A DNA stretch of 64,000 bases from Nemertoderma westbladi (GCA_032718475.1 JAUCBJ010004651.1:1-64000), one strand, 5' to 3'. Shown: positions 1 to 11,175, counted from the stretch's first letter. Made by a program: numbers and translations. Notes: generated by a model from the sequence alone, not told the origin.

Positions 1-20
1 GCGACAGAACGACAGAACGA

Positions 21-188
21 CAGGTTGATTAATGGTACCACTACGCTAAGGCTCTCTCACTTCGTGGCTCGCCCCACAGGTTGATTAATGGTACCACTAC
101 GCTAAGGCTCACTCACTTCGTGGCTCGCCCCACAGGTTGATTAATGGTACCACTACGCTAAGGCTCACTCACTTCGTGGCTCGCCCCA
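21..188. repeat. 56-bp tandem repeat, three copies
   Basis: Three nearly identical 56-bp units start at 21, 77 and 133. Each contains GGTTGATTAATGGTACCACT followed by a CACTTCGTGGCTCGCCCCAC end. Shortened relatives of the end motif recur at about 3222-3257 and 12355-12392, and GACAGAACGACAG-like leaders recur near 12290 and 27170. This suggests the end of a dispersed repeat family that I cannot name. Confidence 0.8.
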
Positions 189-204
189 CAAGTGTCCCAC
201 AAGA

Positions 205-866
205 AATTAAAACAAATGAGTTGGTGCCAGTTCCCAAGAAAGGCAACCTAACACTCTACGGTACTTTTCGGGGAATCTATTGATCTCATTGCTGCTAAGC
301 TATACAATATAATTATATTAAATCGCATCAGGGATTCTGTTCTGTGGAAATAAGAATGGTGTCCTCAGCAGTTAGAGCCCAGCATGGACTCCCATAGACT
401 GATAGAGGAGTACTGGAACTATTGCTGCTCTAAATAATCGGACCTTAAGTTTCCGATTAATTCTCAGTGACTTCCAAATCCTGGAAAGCCTATTCAAGGC
501 TGCCCATGCCTTTCCCTTACGTATTCGAAGGTCCTCACCTGACTTCCGGATCCATGATCCCAGGTAACAGAAGTCATGGATGCAACGTCTGGTTCACTGT
601 GTCAAATACAATGCACACATATCCAACCACACACTATATAACATTGGAGGTGTGTCATTGGTTCCCCCAAGCTTGACATTGGAACAAAGCCGCCTCCGCT
701 TTGCAGGACATTGCTTTCTCCGTGAGGACCAGCCAGTGCATAGTATTGTGCTTTGGCGGCCTCATGGAGTGAAATCATGGGGACAGCTCATGACTTTCGT
801 GAGATGCCTCCTAATGGAATGGAATGGACACTGGCCTTGAAGATGCGGATAATCTAGCAAATGTCA
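205..866 (+). mobile_element. Rearranged 3' fragment of the resident LINE, with an internal inversion
   Basis: The sequence matches the intact LINE at 51029-54782 in three blocks. Bases 205-350 are sense and match the RT region encoding NKLVPVPKKGNLTLYG. Bases about 355-573 are antisense. Bases 573-866 are sense again and encode the C-terminal region. It is not translatable as one protein. The copy continues after the MITE at 1701. Confidence 0.85.
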
Positions 867-1700
867 GGATAGATCTTTTTACAGAACACAAGCGAACACA
901 GTAGAACATACCCGAACACACTCCGAAAACTGCCGAACACAGTCGAAAATAGAAAAAGCACAAAAAAATAACACCGGGTACCAAATTTTAGATAAAGTTA
1001 GCCACGCGTTGCTTTTCTATAAGAAAATTCCTGAAATTATTGAATAATATTTTCGCGAAATTAAATATTAATTTCTTATCAGATCAGGCTTAGCCTAAGC
1101 CGACAACAAATTATTTAACATAGTAGTAGGCCTAAGTTAAGTGTGGTTAGCACCGGGACAAAGATCCCTACCGGTTCCTGTCACTCTGTCAGGGTGGCAC
1201 GTGGCAGGTATAGGCTGATAGGTACCGGTACTTATGTTGTACCGACGTGTTGTACCGTACGTCATGTACAGTACGTACGGTAACGGGCCTAACATCCTAA
1301 TTCATATCCTCAGCAATCAGTCCCAGACCAAGCTATTTCAGTACAAAGGCAAACAGGCCTATTAGCTACCCCGCTATTATTATATATGTGACAGGTAGGG
1401 CCTACTGTACCCGGTATGCTTCCCTACATAGTTTGTTATACAGTACAGCAGTACACAAAAAATAATAGGCCTACCTGATAAGAATTGAATATTTAATTTC
1501 GCGACAATTTTATTCAATAATTTCGCGAATTTTAATATAGAATAGCAACGCGTGGCTATATTTATCTAAAAGTTGGTACCCGGTGTTATTTTTTTGTTCT
1601 CTTTCTATTTTCTACTGTGTTCGATTGTGTTCGGCAGTTTTTGGAGCGTGTTCGGGTGTTTTCTTGTGTGTTCGCTGGTGTTCTGTAAAAAGAACTATCC
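867..1700. mobile_element. MITE with ~210-bp terminal inverted repeats and 9-bp TSD (MULE-like)
   Basis: The left end GGATAGATCTTTTTACAG is inverted at the right end (CTGTAAAAAGAACTATCC). The similarity continues inward for about 210 bp on each side (867-1085 and about 1480-1700). The target duplication CAAATGTCA lies at 858-866 and 1701-1709, inside LINE sequence. A 9-bp TSD with long TIRs starting in G is the pattern of Mutator-like elements. The arms carry repeated CGAACACA motifs. No transposase frame is present, so it is non-autonomous. Superfamily assignment is inference. Confidence 0.85.
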
Positions 1701-1843
1701 CAAATGTCATGGGTGATAGGGAGTTGTGGCTGCGCAATTTTGTCGACAAGTCGGCTCAGAATTCTTAATATATATATGTAATATATATATAATGCAGCTG
1801 CAATGCAGCACGCCGATTGTAGTTACGGTAGTAGTAGTACACG
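1701..1843 (+). mobile_element. 3' end of the LINE copy begun at 205
   Basis: Resumes the LINE exactly at the duplicated CAAATGTCA and runs through the last codons (VMGDRELW) into the 3' UTR. That UTR has TGCAGCTGCAATGCAGCA and a GTAGTAGTA tail. The same self-complementary UTR motif and TAG-rich tail end the intact copy near 51029-51060, so this marks the family's true 3' end. Confidence 0.8.
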
Positions 1844-1849
1844 ACGAGC

Positions 1850-2190
1850 TCTGTATCAAACTACACGTGGCCTGGTTGCTTTGTCTGGCCATCTCCTTGA
1901 TGATGGATTCTCTTAGAATCCGTGGCGACCTCATTACACTAACCCATGGCAAGGCGGCGTTTGATTGGAAACGACTATTTTCGCTTGTTGTCGACATTCA
2001 CCACCACAATACTAGAGGAAACTCCCTAAGGCTACACAAACAGGCCCTCAATAAGAACTTGCTCGTTTGCAAAACTCATTCGCAAACCGAGTGGTAAACG
2101 TCTGGAACCGGATACCCAACGACGTTGAAACCGCGACCAACGTGAATGCTTTTAAAATAGGGCTCGATCACTTCACGGATACTTATTTTA
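1850..2190 (+). pseudogene. 3' remnant of a second non-LTR retrotransposon (RT C-terminus)
   Basis: Broken frames around 1910-2175 encode fragments ending in VVNVWNRIPNDVETATNVNA and FKIGLDHF. This matches the RVV..WN.LP..VV...S.N.FK..LD terminus common to CR1/Jockey-type reverse transcriptase ORFs. At least one frame change separates the upstream part (RGDLITLTHGKAAF) from this end. It is unrelated to the LINE on either side and is too short for clade assignment. Confidence 0.7.
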
Positions 2191-3110
2191 ATTCAGTAAT
2201 TTATTTCATTTTATTTCCATCAAACTTTTAACCCTTGATACATACCTTAGTACTGTATATCTTAATTTTTAACGAATTTTATTCATATTTTATTTCCCAC
2301 CTATGATTTTTATACATCTTATGATTTTTATAAATATAATTAAAGCATTATTACATAAGTTTATTTAAATTGTTGTTTTCCCGGCTTTAAAATGCAATTG
2401 CGTAACTTGGCAGAATCTTTGAATACTGCAATGAATTTAGAAATAAACTGTAAATTTCATGATTACATAATATACGTCATATGTTACCTGCAATCTTAAC
2501 TACAGTAACTGATGCATTTTATCATATTATTGTTGTCATAATTGTCCCCTTATGTGGACACTACTGTAATATGCATTATTTTTAAACTATGTAATTTGTA
2601 ACTTGTGTTTTCTCCCATGTTCGAGGCTATATATTGCTTGTTACTTATGGTATAATTTAATATTTATTTTTTTTATCGAATGTTATCTTTAAATTAATCT
2701 AATTAATTAATCTAATTTTTATTTATATTTTATTCCCGCCTTAAAACGCAAATGCGTAACTTGCCAGCCATTGCGAAAAACAAAATGTTTAAAATATCTG
2801 AATATGTATAAGTATTTATCTTGGTGCAATGCAGACTGTATAAAACAGAACGTGTATATATTACATTACAGTACGTACGTAAATTACCTTCTTATTGAAA
2901 TGTTACTGTAATTTTGTCCTAATCATGGATTATCTTTATTTCGGTCATCTGTATTTGTATGTTTGAATTTGAGATATATTTTTATTGATACTGGCGTAAT
3001 TAAACTAAACTCAATAATTTTAGATAATACCGCCGGTCAGCCGGTAGCGTGTAAAATTAGAATTGAAGTTTACTGTAATTATGTTCTAACTAGAAAGCCA
3101 GCAAGCTGGC
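2191..3110. repeat. AT-rich non-coding DNA with a diverged duplication
   Basis: No credible gene. A segment reading TTTAAAATGCAATTGCGTAACTTG near 2390 recurs in diverged form near 2740 (TTAAAACGCAAATGCGTAACTTG), about 350 bp apart. This suggests a tandem duplication of the 3' flank of the preceding LINE remnant. Confidence 0.5.
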
Positions 3111-4224
3111 TGGAAGGAGCCCGGAGGGGGGGGGGGGGGGGAGAATCCTATTTACAAGACTATTACAAATAAACCTTGTCGGTCAGCAGTAAGTAAACTA
3201 AACAATTGTCTAAACTATAAGGCGTGGGGCTAGCTGACTTTGTGGCTCGTCCCACATAATAAAAAATGAAACTTTGCTATGACAACACACCCGGTTCTTT
3301 TAAATTTGCGAGATTTGAGTTTTATGCTCGCACCACTATTTGTAAGAAATGTTAAAACTTATCTTACAGTATGCCAATGTAGTAATGGTATTAAAATATA
3401 ATTAAATTAATTTACACTATTAATGCTTCAGCTAAAAAATGATGCTAATCCTATGTAATAAAAACAATAAGAATATTATTTTTAAGAACTTTCTACATAT
3501 ATCCTATACAAAATAATCAGCCCAATGATTCGTGGAATAATAATAATATAATCTTACTGCAGTGGTATATTTTATTTTGTTTATTGACAACTCAACTATT
3601 TTCTGTCTATCCCTGAGAGCTGATAAAGGATGTGTACAGTAGACTCAGCCAGCAGCCAGCAGCAGGAGGGGTGTAGTCAAGAAATTCTGCATTGATGGAA
3701 TTCTATCTCAGGCAGCCCTGCACTCAAACATTCCTACACAGCTAGCTGCTGCAGCAGCTCAGGGAGGAGTTGTTACTTTACCATTGCTTTTAATTTCGCG
3801 ACAAAATAATTTCAAAAAACGAAATATATCGAATACCACACATAGAATCGATCTGATATTTTGTAACGCGATTATGAACCACCAAAGCAATTTACTTTTA
3901 AAATTTCAACAAAATCGCCATGCAGGAAGTGCCTGAACCTTGATAATTATCAGTCAGTCAGTCAGTGTTATATATCCTGAGATTTTTACAGTAAGTATCC
4001 CGCAGATTTTTACAGTAAGTATCCCGCCTGTAGAGCGGGCTCCTAATCATGTATTATCTTTATTTCTTTCATTTGTGTATGTATGTTTGGTCCGCGGACC
4101 GACGTACCCAAATTGCAGATTTTTGTAAAATGTAATGAAGTGCAATTCATATATAGATATGTTCTTTGCCCACTATAGGAAAAGTAATAGATACTGAGAG
4201 TAGGGCATATATTTATGAAAGAAG
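3111..4224. other. Non-coding stretch with a G tract and dispersed-repeat scraps
   Basis: Contains a run of 15 G near 3126-3140, a scrap of the CACTTTGTGGCTCGTCCCAC repeat at about 3222-3257, and a short CAGT repeat near 3951-3966. TTTTTACAGTAAGTATCCCGC appears twice near 3984-4026. No coding region was seen on either strand. Confidence 0.5.
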
Positions 4225-4645
4225 TGGCAAGTGCTTATACGCGGACCAACTATCGGTAGTATCATATACTACTGGTATTTGGTCCATATGCTATTGGATT
4301 TTTTAATACCAACCCCAAAAATTTCCAAGCCCCATTGATTTGGCCACCCTAATGCTTTTCAATGTAAAATTATTAATGGAAGCCTATAGGAGCGGACCAA
4401 CTATCGGTAGTATATCATACTCCTGGTATTGGGTCCGCACTATGAGATTTTTAAATACCTGCGCTATTGAATTTTTAAGTACCAACCCCAAAACATTCCA
4501 AACCCCATTTTTTTTTATTTGGCCCCCAAAGAAACCCTTTTCCCGGGGGAACTTCCCCAAGAACAAACACAATACTGTTGCTAAATGATTTATAAATAAG
4601 CGATTGCCTATACTGTATATACTACTGGTATTTGGTCCGGCCTAA
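4225..4645. repeat. Degenerate ~150-bp direct repeats
   Basis: Copies begin near 4240 and 4393, with a partial one near 4605. Each has GCGGACCAACTATCGGTAGT, then TACT(A/C)CTGGTATTTGGTCC, then a segment with ACCAACCCCAAAA and a CCAA(A/G)CCCCATT block. It is non-coding; the family is unknown. Confidence 0.65.
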
Positions 4646-5161
4646 TGCTTTTCAATGTATAACGGCAACTAGGGGCCATGGACCACCTCGAGTTATATAT
4701 TACAATGAATTGATCATTTATTATCAATTAAGGGAAAGGAGCAGGTTACAGTGGCACGTTATTTTAACCAAAACAATAAACTAAAGTCAATAGAACAGGT
4801 TATAGTTTTATTGTTGGGAGTTATAAAAATGTAAAAAAAATCGACTTCCGTAGAGACAATGTTAAATGTAGAATCCGGATCCGGATCCGCGTTTTACTCT
4901 GACATCTCCCCCCCCCCCCGGGTTTAAGAAGGTTATATAATTTAACAGAAGATTTAACTTTAATATATATATTTTAACATAATATATAACATATATATAT
5001 TTTTTTTTTTTAACATATAACATTTTAACAGAATATAAAATTTAAGGGAGGTATTTGGCATACTTTTGTGGGTAAGATGGTACAGTAGGAATTCGGAAAG
5101 TAGTGTTCCTACCCACAAATTAAAATTAAATAGCTTAACTTCGAATCTCTTAGTCAAGGAG
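4646..5161. other. 3' flank of the SLC26 gene, AT-rich
   Basis: No gene seen. Bases 4735-4815 resemble segments near 11030, 36850 and 37200-37370 that share ACAGGTTA and CCAAAACAATAAAC, so it is a dispersed repeat scrap. A C tract lies near 4909-4919, and long A/T runs at 4965-5030 lie directly downstream of the - strand transporter gene. Confidence 0.5.
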
Positions 5162-7123
5162 TCAAACTTCCTCACCAATTCTTATTGCACTTGTGGTGGT
5201 ATTCTGTGTAACCTTCTCATTACAAATCTGAATACCGTCATTTACTGTGGTACATAAATTCCCAATGGGAAATGATTCCAATATACCACTAGTTTTTAGA
5301 GCGCTTTTAATCTTTTTATTGCAACACGCAAAGATAAGGCAAATAGATGCCTTTTCACAATCATCAATAAGAGTTTTTATTGTATTTATCGCAACAATGT
5401 CTATAAATGTAAATGAAGTACAATCAACTATTATAGCTTTTAGCGATTCATCAGACATGTCTACATCAACATCTTCAACATGTTTTGTAGTATTGAGAGG
5501 AATAAAATCGTGCTTTACTGGGCTTTTCTCATCCTTTAATTCTTTTACTTTTATAAGTTCTTTAAGGCCGGTTCTTTTCCGCAATTGATGATCAAAATAT
5601 GCGGCATTGATAAAACAAATAGAGGATGTCATTCTGAAGATAACCACCCCTGGAAATGGTATTACAGGTGTTTTAGTTGATTCTGGAAGTAGTGTGGTTG
5701 AACAATGAGGTCTTTGAGATCTATAAATAACGCCCAACAAGTTGAATCCAACACCACAAACAAATCCAAGATTTAAACCCAGCAATGTATTAGAAACGAA
5801 TGTAACTAGAAATACCGTAAAGTCAAATCGGCAAATTCTCCAAATATTTGGAAGATCTAAAATTTGAATATAAAGATTATGAAGAGCGACAATAACAATA
5901 GCTGCTAGAACAGCGTTGGGAAGAGAATTAAATAGTGTACCAGCTGCTAAAAGCACGATGAGGACCACACAGCTAGAAAATATGCTAACAAGTTGGGTCT
6001 TTCCACCGGCGTCAACCTGTATCGATGTCAATGAAACGCTCGCGAAAGAAGTGTAACACTGAAAGAATGAGCCAACAATACCGGTAATTCCTTGCGCAAT
6101 CAATTCCTGATTACCATCCAATGGGTAGTTGAGTTTACGGGCAAACATTTTCGACATGGAAAAGCCAACGAGGAATGCCAATAGTCCTATTGGAATGCTG
6201 TTAACTATTAATTCAGAGAGATTATCAGCAATAAATTGAAATGGTGGCGGTTGAGGTGAAGGCAGTCCAGTTGGAATGATGCCCAAGATAGGAACACCAA
6301 ATTTTTTCGCAAAATCGAGGTAATGGGATATTAAAGTCACTATAATCAGAATAACAAGTTCTCCTGGTAGAGGGACTATAAGCCTTTGTTTAAACCGTTG
6401 ATTGCAATATCGCATCGCATATAGAAAAGAGATACACACCAAAGATATAATCAAACATGCAATGTTTGTTTCTTGGATTTGCATGAAAATATCAGCTATT
6501 TTATAGCCGACTGACAGAATTCCGTTGCGCGTTGGTACCTCCAGCCCGAAAATATGCTTCATTTGGCTAACAGCAACATGAATAGAAACTCCTGTCGTAA
6601 AACCTTTGATAAACGGATCCGAAAAATAAATTGTCATGAAACCAAGGCGAAAAACTCCCAGGAGAAGGTGCAAAAGTCCAATAAGGAATGCCATAGCCAT
6701 CGCACAACCAATGTAAGCTGCCATGTACTCCGAATTTGTTCTTAAAGTAGTGGAATCTGTGGCTGAAATTTCTTCAGTTTTCAATGGAACTAATTTGTTA
6801 ATTACGCCGCCATACATTATACTAACAACTGGTGGAACTCCAAAAGCCGCATGGCGAGATGTACCGAAAGGGAAGTAGAGTAAAGGAGCGAGGAACGCCA
6901 TGTACAGACCAAATATTGGTGGGAGACCAGCCAACATCGCGTAGGCCATGTCCTGTGGTATGTGCATAACTCCAATCGTCAGTCCCGCAATCAAATCCCC
7001 AAGGAAATCCTTTTTCACATTGTATTTCGGCAACCATTTCACGACGGGGATCTTGTTGGTAACCACTTTAACGAGACTGATGTCACACTGGAACATTTTT
7101 TTCAATCTGCCATCCATATCCAT
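5162..7123 (-). CDS. SLC26/SulP-family anion transporter
   Basis: A 653-residue, uninterrupted frame. It has the SLC26 signature near residues 45-80 (GLTIGVMHIPQDMAYAML, then LAGLPPIFGLY and FGTSRH). About 12-14 hydrophobic membrane spans follow to about residue 460. A C-terminal cytoplasmic STAS domain spans roughly 487-645, with VVIFRMTSSICFINAAYF and IIVDCTSFTFIDIVAI. SLC26 proteins carry sulfate, chloride, bicarbonate, oxalate or iodide; the substrate cannot be read from sequence. Length is slightly short of the usual 700-780, the saving being in the STAS variable loop and C-terminus. The start at 7123 is the first ATG and precedes the conserved N-terminal region at normal distance. Vertebrate SLC26 genes have many introns; this one has none. 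It appears functional: no stop or frameshift. Confidence 0.93.
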   Translation of the reverse strand: MDMDGRLKKMFQCDISLVKVVTNKIPVVKWLPKYNVKKDFLGDLIAGLTIGVMHIPQDMAYAMLAGLPPIFGLYMAFLAPLLYFPFGTSRHAAFGVPPVVSIMYGGVINKLVPLKTEEISATDSTTLRTNSEYMAAYIGCAMAMAFLIGLLHLLLGVFRLGFMTIYFSDPFIKGFTTGVSIHVAVSQMKHIFGLEVPTRNGILSVGYKIADIFMQIQETNIACLIISLVCISFLYAMRYCNQRFKQRLIVPLPGELVILIIVTLISHYLDFAKKFGVPILGIIPTGLPSPQPPPFQFIADNLSELIVNSIPIGLLAFLVGFSMSKMFARKLNYPLDGNQELIAQGITGIVGSFFQCYTSFASVSLTSIQVDAGGKTQLVSIFSSCVVLIVLLAAGTLFNSLPNAVLAAIVIVALHNLYIQILDLPNIWRICRFDFTVFLVTFVSNTLLGLNLGFVCGVGFNLLGVIYRSQRPHCSTTLLPESTKTPVIPFPGVVIFRMTSSICFINAAYFDHQLRKRTGLKELIKVKELKDEKSPVKHDFIPLNTTKHVEDVDVDMSDESLKAIIVDCTSFTFIDIVAINTIKTLIDDCEKASICLIFACCNKKIKSALKTSGILESFPIGNLCTTVNDGIQICNEKVTQNTTTSAIRIGEEV

Positions 7124-7769
7124 CTAATATATAATAATTGTGAAACGGAGATGATTACTTTTATATTATGAGTTACAGAAGCATATAATTACTATTTACT
7201 GATATGAGTATATGGTGATATCTAATAATAATTAAATATTACAATAATAAGATGGGCGGACACAAAAGCGGTTAGGATCGATCTTTTAGTATGCAGACAA
7301 AGCAGGGCAGCGGTGCCAGTGGCTGGTCCATATTCTAGTGTCTACAGTATGTCTACGGCCTACTGGATATGACATACATAATGCTGATAATAGACAATTC
7401 TTGGAGTCGCAGCAGTGAGGATGCGCAATAAGTTACCCTACAGCACTTAGTCATTATTTGGGCAGTTTCTCAAATGGTAGTTATTTTGAATCTGGCAGAC
7501 TTTCAGTTGAGGAATCATATCATCTATCTATTAACTTGGCAATCCAATTCTGTGTTCTTATCTGCTACTGCTAGTACAGTAAGAACCGGTACCCCTTTTA
7601 AAGTTCTACAGTGTAGAGTTAAGAAAACCAATAATGGTGACTTTTCCTCATTTTTAAAAAGGTTGATTTGATCTTTTTGGTGGTACATTGGACCATTGGG
7701 TGTGGTACGAGCTAGTTTGGTCTACCCCTTAGCTGCCCTTTGCCTTTATGAATGTCCCAGATTCAGGGT
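7124..7769. other. 5' flank of the SLC26 gene
   Basis: No gene supported. It would contain the promoter of the divergently placed - strand transporter. I see no clear TATA box in a convincing position. Confidence 0.4.
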
Positions 7770-8010
7770 TTAAGACAAACTGATCAATTTCCAGCCTCTC
7801 CCGGGGAAGGGTGCGGGTGCAGTGTGTGTTGTATGGACTGACCAGGCAGATGGTAATCTACCAATAATCCACCATTTAAGTGCACTCTGCTGCGATTTCA
7901 CCAGGCAGCATGGGTGAATATGGCATGGCCATGGCCCAACAGATGAGCTGCATAGCATAGCCAATGGCTGAATCCTGAATGGTGGGTCACGTGTTTCACA
8001 GTCAGACTCA
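7770..8010 (+). mobile_element. LINE 5' UTR fragment
   Basis: The segment GACCAGGCAGATGGTAATCT and its surroundings, ending near the CAGATGAGCTGCA block, is the diverged reverse complement of 54420-54590. That region is the 5' untranslated part of the intact LINE. No coding sequence is included. Confidence 0.6.
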
Positions 8011-8044
8011 GACAGTAGGCATGGGTGATGAGCGTGACTTGACA

Positions 8045-8105
8045 TATCCCGATATAGGCTTAGTGTATACTGGTATAGGCTTAGTGTATACTGGTATAGG
8101 CTATC
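8045..8105. repeat. Short 21-bp tandem repeat
   Basis: ATAGGCTTAGTGTATACTGGT is present twice in tandem with a partial third unit. Confidence 0.7.
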
Positions 8106-8395
8106 CCGATCGTGATAGGGAACCCTACTGTCAGACTGTATATCGCAGTACCGGTATGGCCTATCTATGCAGCTATGTTTGATATATATTTTTATTCATA
8201 CCGTACTGCAGTACTGGCGTACCGGCAGACCGGTACTGGCGTAATTAAACTACGTACTGACTGACGTAGCGGTAAACTATAAAAATTACCGGCAACTGTA
8301 GGCCTAATTATTTTATCTGATTATGTTAATTTTTAGCTTTGTCAATTAAAAAATTCAAATTTCAAGTTACCTGTACCGGCCACCGGCTGCGGCTG

Positions 8396-8872
8396 TATGG
8401 TGGCCCATGGCTGCCACTATAAAACTCTTGATAAAATATTTAAAAAATAAATAAATAAAAAAATAAAATAAAAAAAAATAAAAAAAATAAATAAAAAAAA
8501 AAAATAAAAAAAAATATAATAAAAAAAAAATAAAAAAAAATTAATAAAAAAAAAAAATAAAAAAAAAATATAATAAAAAAAAAATAAAAAAAAATTAATA
8601 AAAAAAAATACCCCCCCCACGTGGCCCAGGGCTGCCATCACCCCATATCAGATAACAGTTGGCCCATGGCTGCCATTAAAAAAACAAATAGTAAAAAAAA
8701 ATAAAATACCTCCTCGTGGCCCAGGGCTGCCACTGCCCCCAGAATCAGTAATAGTATTGGCCCATGGCTGCCATTAAAAAAAAATAATAAAAAAAAAATA
8801 AAATATCCCTCGTGGCCCAGGGCTGCCACTGCCCCCAGAATCAGTAATACTGTTGGACCAGAGCTGCCACAT
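8396..8872 (+). repeat. Left arm of the outer inverted repeat
   Basis: Built from three degenerate tandem units. Each has GGCCCATGGCTGCCA, an A-rich block (long in the first unit), then CGTGGCCCAGGGCTGCCA and, in the inner two, CTGCCCCCAGAATCAGTAAT. The first ~45 bp are identical to the reverse complement of the right arm. The long phenylalanine-rich frames here are artefacts of the A/T runs. Confidence 0.9.
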
Positions 8873-9398
8873 CACGCAGTAGGCCTACCGCAGTTCCAGA
8901 TGCCGTACTACAGTACTGACCTTTCAACTTTGTTGCTCTGCATGTTAGTCAGTCTGACAGTGGACAGCTCACTACATCTCAAATGAGGAGATGGCGACTA
9001 CGTGTATTTGGCAAAGTGATGTTGTATTAAAAACTAAACTTAAGGATTTAGTTAGGAAAAATTACATAAAATTACATAAAAATCTGCACTAGAGGGGATT
9101 GTAATTGAAAAATCGATTTTTTTTTAATTAGTGACCCCCCCCCCCCCCCCCCCCCCCCCCATGGATGCAAAGCAGAAGAGATGCGCCCTGGCTAGTCCCT
9201 TCAAATCATTCATTGCTAATCGAAAACTGCTAAAGTTTGGTTAATCTAAATATAATTAGAGTTATAACATAGCCAATGTTTGAGTTGTTTATATATGTCA
9301 CTCGTACATAAATCTAAAAAAACTAAACTATAAAGCTAACAAACACAATAAACAGAAAACTTGAGTAACTCTTCGTACCACAAAACAGTTAGTGTCAC
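8873..9398. other. Spacer between left arm and kinase gene
   Basis: No gene. It carries a 24-base C tract near 9137-9160. It lies immediately 3' of the kinase reading frame, so it should include its 3' untranslated region. Confidence 0.5.
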
Positions 9399-10211
9399 TT
9401 ACTCCTCAGTAACCAAATCCAAATACTGACAGTATTTGTTGCATTTGTGCTGCTTAAGAAAAGTCGCGATTCCTACAACACTGCAATAACCAGCACAAAA
9501 ATAAAACTCTTTATCCTCTTCCGCCAGTACCATTGTTGATATCTCAGGATCATAAAGGTCATAATTGGCGCCTTGAATATCAAGGACCATTAACTTCTTC
9601 TTAGAATGGATATATGAGTAGTGGGTAAACGACTCAGCTTTAATTTGTCGGTCAAAGAGGTCTTCCGATTCAACAGGTGGTATGGAAACTAAACTTCCAT
9701 CGTTGTTGACGTATTTTATAAAATCACCTCCAACAAAATCTTCGATAGTAAAGCATTCTTCCCCAATATGACCAAGCCATATTTTGTTATATTTCAACAA
9801 TGGCCCGCATTCAGAATAGGTATCAGAGAGATTCTTGGCCCAAGATGAACATAGGGCAGATGCAACTTCATGCATTTGTACTTGTTTTCGTGCATGTTGT
9901 TGTTTATCCAATCCGAATTCTTCCTTAAACAAGTCAGAAGATTCCGTAGTATACTTCTTAATAACAAATTTCGCAGACATATCGCTATTATACGCAGCAT
10001 AAGCTCGCCTAAATCCACCTTCAGCAAAGGATTCCATGCTTACTTTGTACTCTTTTGATTTATTAAAACACCACGTACCGCTGGTAACATTAAATTCTTC
10101 GGTTATTATATCACACTCCTCTAGTTTATTAGCTGATGTACTAGGCATTAACATGCCGGCCCTAAGTAATTTCGACAATGGGATACTTTTAGGATACACT
10201 GGTTTTTTCAC
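9399..10211 (-). pseudogene. Alpha-kinase domain, 3' part of a split gene
   Basis: About 270 residues of an atypical alpha-kinase (MHCK/eEF2K/TRPM6-7 fold; these phosphorylate Ser/Thr). Visible motifs: FAEGGFRRAY (nucleotide loop, near residue 62), FVIKKY (ATP-binding lysine), CFTIEDFVGGDFIKYV, HYSYIHSKKKLMVLDIQG (metal and catalytic Asp region), DLYDPEI, and the zinc-binding end HKCNKYCQYL. The canonical GN-x-G of the glycine loop is replaced by CAGYCSVVGI. It has no ATG at its 5' edge, because the frame is cut at 10211 by the TTTTTTCAC target duplication of the inserted element. The upstream coding part lies at 24643-24132. The kinase domain itself is intact. Confidence 0.85.
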
Positions 10212-10914
10212 CGGTCAGCCTAAACACCCAACTGCACCCAACTACACCCAACTTTCACCCAACTACACCCAACTACACCCAACTACACCTAACTTTCACC
10301 CAACTACACCCAACTTTCAGCCAACTACACCCACACAGTTCCACCCCACTACACCCAACTTCCACTCTGCATCCAACTTACACAAAACTATACCTACTGT
10401 ATGGCACCAAACTTCCACAAATTACAATATGTACAGTAACAAACTCTTCGAGGAATTGCTGAGATATGAGCTTTTAAATGTTTCATGTACTGTATGTTGC
10501 CCCCACTGCTGAGCAATTATGAAAATAACAAACTAACGTTTTATATTTATTGCAGGTTGGTTCTAGAATAATTGATGAATTTAGCAATAAATATACAAAG
10601 GAGAGACGCAGAGACTATTGACGAACGATCCAAGCTACAGTATAAAACTAAACTGGCGCTATGGGATTGTGGTGAAAATGAAAACGGTATTGATACACAG
10701 GAGGGTCACCGTCACAGCCTTAACGACGAAATCGCATTGGAAACTTCTGTTATGGGAATAGCAATGCAGATAATTCGTACAAAGTTAATGGACATAAGTT
10801 CTATACTGTATTATACAGTATGTTTAATGCAATTATAATAATGTAATTATCCTTTATGTATCATAGAATACAAGAAAAAGAACTGTAACATTATTTTCAG
10901 CAGCTTTATTTTAA
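10212..10914 (+). repeat. Left inverted arm of the foldback element
   Basis: Minisatellite at about 10222-10400 (units of CACCCAACTACACCCAACTTT and shorter), then unique sequence to about 10914. This is repeated in reverse complement at 13415-13937 plus 23933-24122. Similarity resumes beyond an extra block at 10915-11175 and continues to about 11250. Confidence 0.85.
10545..10845 (+). other. Exon-like segment within the foldback arm
   Basis: A pyrimidine-rich stretch ending TTTATTGCAG precedes an open segment beginning VGSRIIDEFSNKYTKERRRD, then a stop. A second frame at 10572-10838 is open for 88 codons (LQYKTKLALWDCGENENG near its middle). The reverse-complement copy at 13480-13790 keeps most of the sequence but has an insertion and stops. 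It could be a captured gene fragment. I do not recognise the product. Confidence 0.35.
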
Positions 10915-11175
10915 TCTTGGGCCCATGTAAACACTTTCTGCCGTTATATATTTAACTTTGCAGTTGCTCCCATGTGAAGAATCCCAGGTTTTCATTAAAA
11001 TCACAGGTTACAAAAGGGCTGAATCTAACCAAAACAATAAACGAAATTTAGCCGTATCAAAACGAAACGTATCAAAAAGATAAATAAAAAAAAATAAAAA
11101 ATTTTCATACATAAAATTCCAATAAAATGTCGACCGAAAAGTGAAATCCTGGTATTATTCACATGGGCGAACTTT
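10915..11175. repeat. Dispersed repeat inserted in the left foldback arm
   Basis: Absent from the right arm. Contains CCCATGTGAAGAATCCCAGG, CCAAAACAATAAACG and GGTATTATTCACATGGG. A diverged reverse-complement copy lies at about 37190-37475, with scraps at 4735-4860 and 36845-36930. No coding capacity; small TE of unknown type. Confidence 0.6.

Noticed and set aside
7979-8182. Small ORF with GIGLVYTG repeats
   Set aside because: Derived from a 21-bp tandem repeat, with no other coding signal.
8417-8829. Phenylalanine-rich membrane protein frames (also at 25057-25476)
   Set aside because: They are translations of poly-A/T runs in the inverted arms; run lengths differ between arms.
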